A stretch of 64,000 bases of DNA from UBA11524 sp051883695. Lineage in GTDB: Bacteria > Bacillota > Clostridia > Christensenellales > Aristaeellaceae. The stretch covers positions 23,996 through 87,995 of the forward strand of contig JBJEUF010000008.1 of assembly GCA_051883695.1 (NCBI GenBank), in the 5' to 3' direction. The notes below the pieces were generated by a model. It had not been told where the DNA came from. It saw only the letters and a list, made by a program, of their open reading frames with translations, and did no database searches. Numbering within the stretch: the first letter of the stretch is position 1; every line of letters begins with the position of its first letter. The position numbers and the translations under genes are program-made. This document shows positions 27,503-34,424 of this stretch, one piece after another.

Positions 27503-27994
27503 ATGGCTTACCAGCGCAAACTGGGTCGCACGGCCGATCAGCGCAAGGCGCTGCTTCGTGGCCTGACGACGAATCTGATTAAGTACGGTAAGATCGAGAC
27601 CACCGAGGCGAAGGCCAAGGAGGTTCGCCGCATTGCCGAGCGCCTGATCACCCTGGCTGCCAAGGAATACGGCAATACCGTCGAAGTGACCAAGGAATTC
27701 CACAACGACAAGGATCAGCTTGTGACCGAGACGTTCAAGAACGACGCTCCCTCCAAGCTGCATGCCCGCCGCATGATGCTGGCTTACCTCTACAACATGC
27801 CCGAGGCGAAGCTGGCGGACGAGAACAAGAAGGAATACCGCGAGCGTACCAAGGACGTGAAGTATCCTGTTGTTGAGAAGCTCTTCGAGATCGGCGAGCG
27901 CAACAAGGATCGCAAGGGCGGTTACACCCGCATGTACAAGATGGGCCCCCGTCGCGGCGACGCTGCCGAGATGGTCATCCTGGAGATCCTGTGA
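27503..27994 (+). CDS. rplQ: 50S ribosomal protein L17, long form
   Basis: L17 of the large subunit near the tunnel exit. Start MAYQRKLGRTADQRKALLRG and end GGYTRMYKMGPRRGDAAEMV are canonical. At 163 residues it is about 40-45 longer than the 113-127-residue form because of an insert around residues 56-105 (EVTKEFHNDKDQLVTETF to ENKKEYRERT). Similar long forms occur in some clostridia. AGGAGG upstream; end of operon with a strong terminator. Confidence 0.97.
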   Translation: MAYQRKLGRTADQRKALLRGLTTNLIKYGKIETTEAKAKEVRRIAERLITLAAKEYGNTVEVTKEFHNDKDQLVTETFKNDAPSKLHARRMMLAYLYNMPEAKLADENKKEYRERTKDVKYPVVEKLFEIGERNKDRKGGYTRMYKMGPRRGDAAEMVILEIL

Positions 27995-28087
27995 TTCCCT
28001 GAACCGCACCTGATTCATTGATCGTCCCCGCACGGTCGATCATCCCTCGTTTACACCGCACACATCAAAGCAAAGCATCAAAGCATT

Positions 28088-28783
28088 TCAGCCGTTCCTC
28101 CCGCACAGAGGAACGGCTTTTTTTAATTCTTCATCCATCCGGATCCTTCTGCTCTCCCTGGACGCATCCGTCTCCTTCCATGTATGTCCAATACATACCG
28201 CATTCCAGACATGCAGCAGCCTTTTCCCATGCCCGATCCGGTATTCGCACGCAATCCCGCACAAGCCGCACAGCAGATACATCACATCCGCAAAGCCCTG
28301 ACAATTCGCCTGCCTGTCCAGCAGTGCCCCGGAGGCCCCGACAAGGCGTTCATACCCCTGCCGTCCGGGCGCCATATGCGCATATCGGATATGACGCACA
28401 ATCCAGTCGAACACATACTGAAACCGCTCCGCTTCATCCTGCCGCAGCAGCGCTTCTGCCGCAATTCCCTGTGCCATCCGTAGGGCTTGCTGTTCCCGCG
28501 CATTCAGCGACGTCGTGCTCTCACGCATCGCCTCCAGCATCCGAACACCTTCCCGGTATTTTACGCGAACCGTCAGCCGCATCCCCTGTCCCCGGCTGCG
28601 GACGATACGCCGCGCAATGCCCTGCGCCATGGGAAGCCCCAGAAGCAGCGCTTCCTCAACCGCCGCATCGGTGAGACGTGCAGCCAGCGCCCGCTCAAAG
28701 GTGAACGCAGCAAATGTCTCGCGCCTTTCCTGCACTGCGGCAAGGGACTCCCGCAGCGCGTCCATCGCGTCAATCATCCTCAT
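28088..28783 (-). CDS. Transglutaminase-like domain protein
   Basis: The 231-residue protein has a C-terminal transglutaminase core with the Cys-His-Asp set: Cys in RQANCQGFADVMYLLC, His in RLLHVWNAV, Asp in WKETDASRES. The N-terminal 90 residues are alpha/beta with no signal peptide. Such domains act as cysteine proteases or peptide cross-linkers; the substrate is unknown. Three in-frame ATGs (28783, 28777, 28765) compete and no perfect ribosome site decides; I used the first. The last codons and the stop lie inside the rplQ terminator stem, so the C-terminal KKAVPLCGRNG is encoded by it. Confidence 0.75.
   Translation of the reverse strand: MRMIDAMDALRESLAAVQERRETFAAFTFERALAARLTDAAVEEALLLGLPMAQGIARRIVRSRGQGMRLTVRVKYREGVRMLEAMRESTTSLNAREQQALRMAQGIAAEALLRQDEAERFQYVFDWIVRHIRYAHMAPGRQGYERLVGASGALLDRQANCQGFADVMYLLCGLCGIACEYRIGHGKRLLHVWNAVCIGHTWKETDASRESRRIRMDEELKKAVPLCGRNG
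28090..28124 (+). terminator. Terminator of the ribosomal/rpoA operon
   Basis: 10-bp stem GCCGTTCCTC / GAGGAACGGC plus a closing A-T pair, 7-base loop, then a run of seven T. It overlaps the 3' end of the convergent transglutaminase-like gene. Confidence 0.95.
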
Positions 28784-28855
28784 TCATTCCAATCTGCATG
28801 GCATTCCCCGCCCTGACACCGCATAGGCTGTGACAAAGGTAATGGGGGTGTGGTC

Positions 28856-29098
28856 ATGAGCCTGAGCGAGCTGAAGCAGAAGGAAGTCATCAACACGCGG
28901 GATGGCCGCAGCCTGGGCCGGGTGATGGACATCGAGTTCTGCGCCTGCGACGGCCGGGTGACAGCCATCGTTGTGCCGGGTGAATTCTGCATCAGCGCCC
29001 TGCTGCGCGGGGAGCGCACGGGGATCGTCATCCCGTGGGAAAAAATCTGCAAGTTCGGCGATGACGTGATTCTGGTAGACGTACCGGAGCTGTGCTGA
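28856..29098 (+). CDS. YlmC/YmxH family PRC-barrel protein
   Basis: 80-residue PRC-barrel protein: LSELKQKEVINTRDGRSLGR, then DIEFCACDGRVTAIVVPG and IPWEKICKFGDDVILVDV. The family is found mostly in spore-forming Firmicutes and annotated as sporulation-linked, without known activity. ATG 28856 has GGGGG at normal spacing; GTG at 28850 in the same frame is less likely. Alone between the transglutaminase and DUF523 genes. Confidence 0.9.
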   Translation: MSLSELKQKEVINTRDGRSLGRVMDIEFCACDGRVTAIVVPGEFCISALLRGERTGIVIPWEKICKFGDDVILVDVPELC

Positions 29099-29104
29099 AT
29101 CGAC

Positions 29105-29138
29105 AAAGCCGAAGGGGATTGCCCTCCGGCTTCATTTT
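29105..29138 (+). terminator. Terminator between ylmC-like and DUF523 genes
   Basis: Stem AAGCCG-A-AGGG / CCCT-C-CGGCTT with a short loop, followed by CATTTTATT. Convergent position; the minus-strand version ends in TTTG only. Confidence 0.75.
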
Positions 29139-29139
29139 A

Positions 29140-29559
29140 TTACGGTACTTCTTCAGCATCCATCAGCGTCACGCCCCTTGCGGCGAGCGCGCGCGCCAGC
29201 AGGCCCTGCCCGGCAATCTTCCGACAGGTGAAGGTACCGTCATAGATCTGCCTGACGCCGCAGGTGGGGCTGCGGGATTGCAGGATGGCAAGGTCGATCT
29301 GTTCCCCCGCAATCCGCGCAAGCGCCTTCTCCACACCGGCATGGAAGGCCTCCGTACAGTCATCGCCGTCCGCCGTCACGGCGCGTCCGTCTCGCAGCTC
29401 CACGGGCTTCCTTGGGGCGCCCAGACCAGACAGCATCTCCGGACATACGGGGATGACACGATGGTTTGCAACGTACGCCATGACACGCTCGTTGCGGTTG
29501 TTGCCGCCGTTGTATTTGCTATTTTCGCCCAGCAGGCAGGCGCTCACCAAAATGGTCAT
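29140..29559 (-). CDS. DUF523 protein
   Basis: 139-residue protein of the DUF523 family: MTILVSACLLGENSKYNGG at the start, then VCPEMLSGLGAPRKPVEL and the cysteine-bearing SRSPTCGVRQIYDG. Function is unknown; conserved Cys and Asp suggest a small-molecule or metal site. The ATG at 29559 begins one base after the tyrA stop, with GGAG seven bases upstream, so it is translated in coupling with tyrA. Confidence 0.9.
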   Translation of the reverse strand: MTILVSACLLGENSKYNGGNNRNERVMAYVANHRVIPVCPEMLSGLGAPRKPVELRDGRAVTADGDDCTEAFHAGVEKALARIAGEQIDLAILQSRSPTCGVRQIYDGTFTCRKIAGQGLLARALAARGVTLMDAEEVP

Positions 29560-29560
29560 A

Positions 29561-30397
29561 TCATTTCTCCGATAGGCGTTCTTTTGTCTCGCGGCCCTCG
29601 CGGAGCAAGCGGTGCATCTCGTTGCGGTCATTGTCCCGCAGCGCGTCGCGGTATTCCGTCACCCGCTTCACCAGATCCTCCACCACCGGCAGCAGTGCAT
29701 CCCGATTCTCAAAGAAAAGCTCCGTCCACATGTCCTCGTTCAGCCGGGCCACCCGCGTCATGTCCGCAAAGCTGCCGGCAGAAAAGCCCCTGTGCTTCTC
29801 CGCCAGCGGACACTTCACATACGCGCTGGACACCACATGCGCCAGCTGGCTTGTGTACGCAATCATCTCATCATGCGTCTTCGGGTCGGTAAACTGCACC
29901 CGCCGGAACCCCAGATCCATGAAGAAATCCCGCGCATATTGCAGCAGCGCCGGGTCATCCTGCCCGTCCGTGCACAGGATCATGCTGGCGTTGTCGAACA
30001 GATCGTCCCGGGCATAGCGGAAGCCGCTGAACTCCCGTCCGGCCATCGGATGCCCGCCCAGGAAGTGCCACTCCCCTGCCCTTGCCAGCGGTACCAGCTC
30101 CCGGCAGATCGACTGCTTCACGCCGCCGCAGTCGATGACCAGGCAGCCGGGCTTGAAGTCCGCCGCATGGGCCTTCACCCAGTCGATGATCGCGCCGGGA
30201 TACAGGCTCACCAGCACCAGGTCGCAGGTTCGCAGCGCGTCGTCCGTCAGCTCCGCGTCCATCGCGTTCATCAGGAACGCCTGCTGGATGGTGGCAGGAT
30301 TCAGGTCACAGCCGTACACCGTATGCGTCGTGCGCAGCTTGATGGTGCGGGCCATGGAGCCGCCGATGAGCCCCAGGCCGATGATGGCAATGTTCAT
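29561..30397 (-). CDS. tyrA: Prephenate dehydrogenase
   Basis: Oxidises and decarboxylates prephenate to 4-hydroxyphenylpyruvate in tyrosine synthesis, NAD-dependent. The 278 residues show the nucleotide-binding IAIIGLGLIGGS, the substrate region LGGHPMAGREFSGF, and the helical dimer domain (YTSQLAHVVSSAYVK). No ACT domain, so feedback by tyrosine through that domain is absent. GGAGGG upstream. No other aromatic gene is adjacent. Confidence 0.93.
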   Translation of the reverse strand: MNIAIIGLGLIGGSMARTIKLRTTHTVYGCDLNPATIQQAFLMNAMDAELTDDALRTCDLVLVSLYPGAIIDWVKAHAADFKPGCLVIDCGGVKQSICRELVPLARAGEWHFLGGHPMAGREFSGFRYARDDLFDNASMILCTDGQDDPALLQYARDFFMDLGFRRVQFTDPKTHDEMIAYTSQLAHVVSSAYVKCPLAEKHRGFSAGSFADMTRVARLNEDMWTELFFENRDALLPVVEDLVKRVTEYRDALRDNDRNEMHRLLREGRETKERLSEK

Positions 30398-30494
30398 GAT
30401 GGGATTCCCTCCGTTCTACTGTTCTGCATCCGTGACAATTCGTCATCGCAGCGCATTTCTCCTTTTCTGCGCTGAAATAAGTACACCGGAAGGA

Positions 30495-30541
30495 CAAAAC
30501 AGGGGCGCATGACGGCTGCTCATCGCCGGATGCGTCCCTGT
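30495..30541 (-). terminator. Terminator of the E2-like gene
   Basis: Minus-strand stem ACAGGG-A-CGCAT / ATGCG-C-CCCTGT with a 19-base loop, followed by TTTTGT. Confidence 0.8.
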
Positions 30542-30557
30542 GGATGGATGCCGCCTG

Positions 30558-31475
30558 TCAGGCAGAAACCGCATTGCCTGCTGATGCCTTCTCCTGGCCG
30601 ACCTTGGGCACATGGTATTCGCACTTGGGGTCGAAGCGCACGGACTCCGGCGGAACCTCCAGCTCCTCCGGGTGATTGAGCAGGTAGCTCATCGTGCCGA
30701 AGAACCGGGCGTAGTGCGCACCGGAGCAGACGCGCTCATCCGCCGTGATGCCGATGGGCAGGAAGCGCTTCATCCGCGTCGTGCCGTTTTCCACCACCGC
30801 GACGCGCTCCAGCGTGCCCATGCCGAAGAACAGGCTGGTGGAGCCGAAGTTGTAGATGTGGTGATTGACGTGGTGCAATCCGATGGACGCGTTGTTGGTG
30901 ATGTACATGGAGGTGTGGAAGGGCAGCTCGTCCAGCAGCGCGCCGGGGCACAGGCCGTAGCGATCCAGCAAGCGCACCAGCGACACGATCGCCGTAGGCA
31001 GGCCGGGCACGGCAAAGAGCAGCCGCACCAGCTTGTCCACGAAGTTCTGGTTTTCCACGCCGCGGCTGGCCTCGATGACCTTCATCATCCGGTCGCGCAC
31101 GTCGTAGAGGGTATCCGTCAGGTCGAAGCGGATCTTCACAGCCGTTTCGCCCGCGTCCGGGTTGTTCATGTCCTTGAGCATGGTGAAGGACACGGTGCAG
31201 TTCTTCCGGGAGAAAAACTGCTTGTTCAGGATGTAGCGGTTGATCTCCGGGTGCTGGGAAACCGTGCGGACAAAGGCGGCGATGATGATCTGCATGAACG
31301 TGATCTTCTCGCCCTCCGTGCCCTTTTTCGCAATGTAACGGGCCAGCAGCTCGTAATCCGCCTTGTGCTGCAGGAACACCTGCGCGTCGCAGCGCATCGG
31401 CATCAGGTACGGCGTGATGCGGACAATGGGATCAATATCCTTCACGCGCCGTCCATCCGGTCGGAATCCAAACAT
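30558..31475 (-). CDS. E2-fold (2-oxo acid dehydrogenase acyltransferase-like) protein with altered catalytic motif
   Basis: 305 residues that align with the catalytic core of E2/CAT-like acyltransferases, without lipoyl or subunit-binding domains. Supporting stretches are TFMQIIIAAFVRTVSQHPEI, LNKQFFSRKNCTVSFTM and ARFFGTMSYLLNHPEELE. At the position of the usual DHRxxDG motif it reads DERVCSG, so the catalytic His is Glu and the Asp is Ser. Classic acyl transfer is therefore unlikely or uses another residue. ATG 31475 has AGGAG seven bases upstream; an ATG at 31481 overlaps this spacing. Stand-alone homologues exist in clostridia without assigned role. Confidence 0.75.
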   Translation of the reverse strand: MFGFRPDGRRVKDIDPIVRITPYLMPMRCDAQVFLQHKADYELLARYIAKKGTEGEKITFMQIIIAAFVRTVSQHPEINRYILNKQFFSRKNCTVSFTMLKDMNNPDAGETAVKIRFDLTDTLYDVRDRMMKVIEASRGVENQNFVDKLVRLLFAVPGLPTAIVSLVRLLDRYGLCPGALLDELPFHTSMYITNNASIGLHHVNHHIYNFGSTSLFFGMGTLERVAVVENGTTRMKRFLPIGITADERVCSGAHYARFFGTMSYLLNHPEELEVPPESVRFDPKCEYHVPKVGQEKASAGNAVSA

Positions 31476-31553
31476 AAGCATTCTCCTCTTTCGCGTGGTC
31501 TGGCGGCAAGACAAATGAATGAATTGAATGAAACTGATTCTCCGCCACTCTTT

Positions 31554-31581
31554 ATTGTACCTGTTTCATCCGTTTTGTCAA
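31554..31581 (-). promoter_or_regulatory. Promoter of the E2-like gene
   Basis: Minus-strand TTGACA (31576-31581), 16-base spacer, TACAAT (31554-31559). Divergent from the acyltransferase promoter 28 bp away. Confidence 0.75.
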
Positions 31582-31609
31582 TCTTGTATTTCCTGAACCA
31601 TCGCAGGAT

Positions 31610-31638
31610 TTGACACGTCCTTTCCTTCATGATACAAT
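31610..31638 (+). promoter_or_regulatory. Promoter of the acyltransferase/GNAT operon
   Basis: TTGACA (31610-31615), 17-base spacer, TACAAT (31633-31638). Near-perfect consensus. Confidence 0.85.
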
Positions 31639-31669
31639 ATTCGCAATGAACGCAAGCGAGGTGACCCAC

Positions 31670-32749
31670 ATGCGGGACGCGCCCTATTCCTCCCAGCGCA
31701 ACAGCTTTCACCTGATGCGCCTTGGGCTGGCCGTGACGGTCATCCTGTGCCATGCATACACGCTGAAGAACCTGACGACGCCGCTGCATCTGCTCACAGG
31801 AGGACAGCTTAACGAGGGCATGCTGGCGGTGGACGGCTTCCTGGTCATCAGCGGCTTTCTGATCTGCCAGAGCTGCGTCCGTGCCCGGAATGTGCTGGTC
31901 TTTCTGCGCAACCGGATCCTTCGCATCTATCCGGCGCTGGTCTGCGCGCTGGCCTTCACCGCACTGATCGTCGGCGGTCTGGCCTATGACGGCACCTATG
32001 CGCAATACCTGCATTCGGGCCAGGGCGGTCCCTTTTCCTATATCCTCAACTGGCTGACCCTGAACGTCACCGGCGATCAGTGGGGGATCCGGGGCGTGTT
32101 CGAGGGCAGCGTCAAAACGGGCGTGAACGTGAGCCTGTGGACAATCAAACACGAGATCAGCCTGTATCTGGTCATGGCCCTGCTGCGCCTGACAACGCTG
32201 CACCGCCGCCGGCCGGCCTACATCGTCGCCAGCCTGTTTTTTCTGACGCTTTACATCCTGTACGAGGGCTTTGACATCGTCCTGTGGGATGTGCCGGATC
32301 AGCGCTTTTGGGTGCTGAGTCATTGGAATTACCCGCACTTTGTGGAGACAGGGCTGTTCTTCTTCCTTGGCACGGTTCTGTACGCCTACCGGCAGCAGCT
32401 TCCCCGGCGATGGTATCTGGCCGTCATCGCGGTGCTGGCGCTGATGCTGGGCGGCATTCTGGGCGTGATGCGCTGGGTGTATGTCCTTGCGCTCCCCTAT
32501 CTTGTCTGCTACCTTGCCTGTTCACCGCTCTGTGCAGGCTTTTCGCGCATGGGCGATCTGTCCCTGGGTCTGTATGTGTACAGCTATCCGATTCAGCAGC
32601 TGCTCTATCACATCGCGCCGGGGATGCATCCCCTTGCGAATCTGGCGCTGACGCTGGTGCTGGTGCTTCCGCTGGCAGGGCTCAGCTGGAAGTATATCGA
32701 AGCGCCTGCGCTGCGCCTGAAAACGCTTGGGCAGAAGCAGACCGGATGA
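31670..32749 (+). CDS. Membrane acyltransferase, acyltransferase-3 (OafA-like) family
   Basis: 359-residue integral membrane protein with about ten hydrophobic segments. The start (NSFHLMRLGLAVTVILCHAY) carries the conserved His of motif I, and FLVISGFLICQSCVR followed by FLRNRILRIYPALV is motif II. Such enzymes O-acylate cell-surface polysaccharides or peptidoglycan from the cytoplasmic side. ATG 31670 has AGGTGA at good spacing; ATG 31646 lies at the predicted transcription start and is unlikely. Followed by a GNAT 24 bp downstream. Confidence 0.92.
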   Translation: MRDAPYSSQRNSFHLMRLGLAVTVILCHAYTLKNLTTPLHLLTGGQLNEGMLAVDGFLVISGFLICQSCVRARNVLVFLRNRILRIYPALVCALAFTALIVGGLAYDGTYAQYLHSGQGGPFSYILNWLTLNVTGDQWGIRGVFEGSVKTGVNVSLWTIKHEISLYLVMALLRLTTLHRRRPAYIVASLFFLTLYILYEGFDIVLWDVPDQRFWVLSHWNYPHFVETGLFFFLGTVLYAYRQQLPRRWYLAVIAVLALMLGGILGVMRWVYVLALPYLVCYLACSPLCAGFSRMGDLSLGLYVYSYPIQQLLYHIAPGMHPLANLALTLVLVLPLAGLSWKYIEAPALRLKTLGQKQTG

Positions 32750-32773
32750 TACAGCCCGAAAGGAGGTACCGCA

Positions 32774-33211
32774 ATGGTCAGGGAGATTCGCGAGGATGAA
32801 TTGGATGAGCTGCTGGCGCTGTATCTGCATCTGCACGAAACCGCCGTCCCGGAAAGAACCGGACAGACAGAGCAGACCTGGCAGACGATCCTGCAGGATC
32901 CAGACCACCATATCCTTGTCAGCATCATGGATGGCCGGATCGTGTCCTCCTGCGTCTGCGTCATCATCCCCAATCTCACAAGGAACGTTCGCCCTTACGC
33001 TCTGATCGAGAACGTCGTCACCCATACGGATTACCGCGGCAGAGGCTATGCCACCGAATGCCTGAACCGTGCCAGGGAGCTGGCGAAGGCTGCAGGCTGC
33101 TACAAAATGATGCTGCTGACCAGCTCAAAACAGGCAGCGACCCACCGCTTCTATGAGAGCGCAGGCTACAGCAGCGGCGATAAGACCGCGTTCATCCAAT
33201 GGCTTGAATAA
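32774..33211 (+). CDS. GNAT-family N-acetyltransferase
   Basis: 145-residue acetyl-CoA-dependent acetyltransferase. The acetyl-CoA motif is TDYRGRGYATECLNRA, preceded by the beta strand YALIENVVTH, and the C-terminal HRFYESAGYSS is typical. AGGAGG precedes the ATG. Probably co-transcribed with the membrane acyltransferase; substrate unknown. Confidence 0.92.
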   Translation: MVREIREDELDELLALYLHLHETAVPERTGQTEQTWQTILQDPDHHILVSIMDGRIVSSCVCVIIPNLTRNVRPYALIENVVTHTDYRGRGYATECLNRARELAKAAGCYKMMLLTSSKQAATHRFYESAGYSSGDKTAFIQWLE

Positions 33212-33216
33212 GCAAA

Positions 33217-33249
33217 TTGTCCCTCTGACCGTGCAAGTCGGAGGGACAA
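33217..33249 (+). terminator. Hairpin after the GNAT gene
   Basis: 13-bp stem with one wobble (TTGTCCCTCTGAC / GTCGGAGGGACAA) and a 7-base loop. There is no good T run after it, so it may be a stabilising 3' hairpin or act with the repeat element that follows. Confidence 0.6.
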
Positions 33250-33256
33250 AGTGTAT

Positions 33257-33424
33257 TTATACTAAGTCTCGATAAAAATGTTGCACCGAGCGCAGCGATT
33301 TTTTCGTTCTGGCAAAGCTGAGTGAAGCGAGGCGTTACTTACAGTACGGTGAGCGGAACGAAGCAAAGCCAGAGCGGAAAAGGCGCTGTGCGAATGTAAC
33401 ATTTTTATTGAGAATTAGTATTAC
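33257..33424. repeat. Dispersed imperfect-palindrome repeat, copy B
   Basis: Core 33277-33403, 127 bp, six mismatches to copy A at 17466-17592. Here the flanks are better inverted repeats: ATACTAAGTCTCGATAAAAA on the left against ATACTAATTCTCAATAAAAA read inward on the opposite strand on the right. As with copy A it lies between convergent genes and its right flank overlaps the stop codon of the minus-strand gene (nucleotidyltransferase). Confidence 0.85.
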
Positions 33425-34338
33425 TTCCACAGGGGCGTCGGATACAGGCCCTCGTCCGCCATGCGGCGCAGCGCCGCCATGACCATCGGCTTATCCTCGC
33501 GGTAGGTCACGCCGTACCAGCGGTCGGCGCAGCGCAGCACCCGGACGCTGGCTACATCCCGGCTCAGCATCGCGTTCACCACGCCGGGCAGGAAATACTC
33601 CGCCTTCATCGGGTTGCCCGGCACCGTTTCCTTCAGGAACACCGGGAAGGTGCGTTCCATCTCTGCTATCAGGCTGGGCGTGAAGCCGAACATGTTCATG
33701 CTGACCGGCGCATCCTTGGGCAGACGGACGTAGTTCGTGCCATCCTCCGTGTACAGCGGGCCGTCGCAGCTACCGATGATGTGGGTGCGCTCGGTCACGG
33801 TGGTCAGGCAGCCTGCTTCATCCACGGTACAGACGCCGCGCGCCACGGAGCCGTTCTCGGTGAGGGTCTTGGAAAGCTCGTAGCCAACCATGAAATAGCG
33901 CGCCTTGTCATCGTCCCGCAGCGTGCAGAGGGTCTCGTAGGCCACGCGGAAGGCATCCACGCCGTAGTAATCGTCCGCGTTGATGACCAGGAAGGGCGCG
34001 TCGATCAGCTCCCTGCAGCACAGCACCGCATGGCCCGTGCCCCAGGGCTTCACGCGGCCCTCGGGGATCCGGCAGTCCGCAGGAATCATATCCAGCTGCT
34101 GATAGCCGTACATCACTTCCATATGCGGCTCAATGTGGCTGCCGATCATCTGCTTGAAGTCCTGTTCGATTTCATGCTTGATGAGGAAGAGCACGCGCTT
34201 GAAGCCTGCGCGGCGCGCGTCAAAGATGCTGTAGTCAAGGATTACCTCGCCCGATGGGCCGATGGGATCCATCTGCTTCAGGCCGCCGTAGCGCGAGCCC
34301 ATGCCCGCGGCGAGAATGACAAGTATCGGTTCCTTCAT
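33421..34338 (-). CDS. Sugar-1-phosphate nucleotidyltransferase-like protein
   Basis: 305-residue NTP-transferase fold: nucleotide-binding VILAAGMGSRYGGLKQMDPI, metal-binding INADDYYG, and substrate region VSMNMFGFTP. Resembles proteins annotated as nucleotidyltransferase or NDP-sugar pyrophosphorylase that act on phosphorylated sugars or choline-like compounds. AGGAGG upstream. Its own promoter overlaps a palindrome. Stand-alone, so the substrate cannot be named. Confidence 0.85.
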   Translation of the reverse strand: MKEPILVILAAGMGSRYGGLKQMDPIGPSGEVILDYSIFDARRAGFKRVLFLIKHEIEQDFKQMIGSHIEPHMEVMYGYQQLDMIPADCRIPEGRVKPWGTGHAVLCCRELIDAPFLVINADDYYGVDAFRVAYETLCTLRDDDKARYFMVGYELSKTLTENGSVARGVCTVDEAGCLTTVTERTHIIGSCDGPLYTEDGTNYVRLPKDAPVSMNMFGFTPSLIAEMERTFPVFLKETVPGNPMKAEYFLPGVVNAMLSRDVASVRVLRCADRWYGVTYREDKPMVMAALRRMADEGLYPTPLWK

Positions 34339-34375
34339 TGCGGAATTCCTCCTGTGTACCGGCGCGCTTCACGTC

Positions 34376-34399
34376 GGGATATCATGTGTATCATATCCC
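34376..34399 (-). promoter_or_regulatory. Palindrome overlapping the nucleotidyltransferase promoter
   Basis: 24-bp inverted repeat: outer arms GGGATAT / ATATCCC, then one mismatch and further pairing. It covers the -10 and the expected start site, suggesting a repressor operator. Confidence 0.5.
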
Positions 34400-34418
34400 A
34401 TTTTGCCGGGAATTGCAA
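34390..34418 (-). promoter_or_regulatory. Promoter of the nucleotidyltransferase gene
   Basis: Minus-strand TTGCAA (34413-34418), 17-base spacer, TATGAT (34390-34395), in the gap after the P-type ATPase gene. Confidence 0.75.
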
Positions 34419-34424
34419 GAGGAA

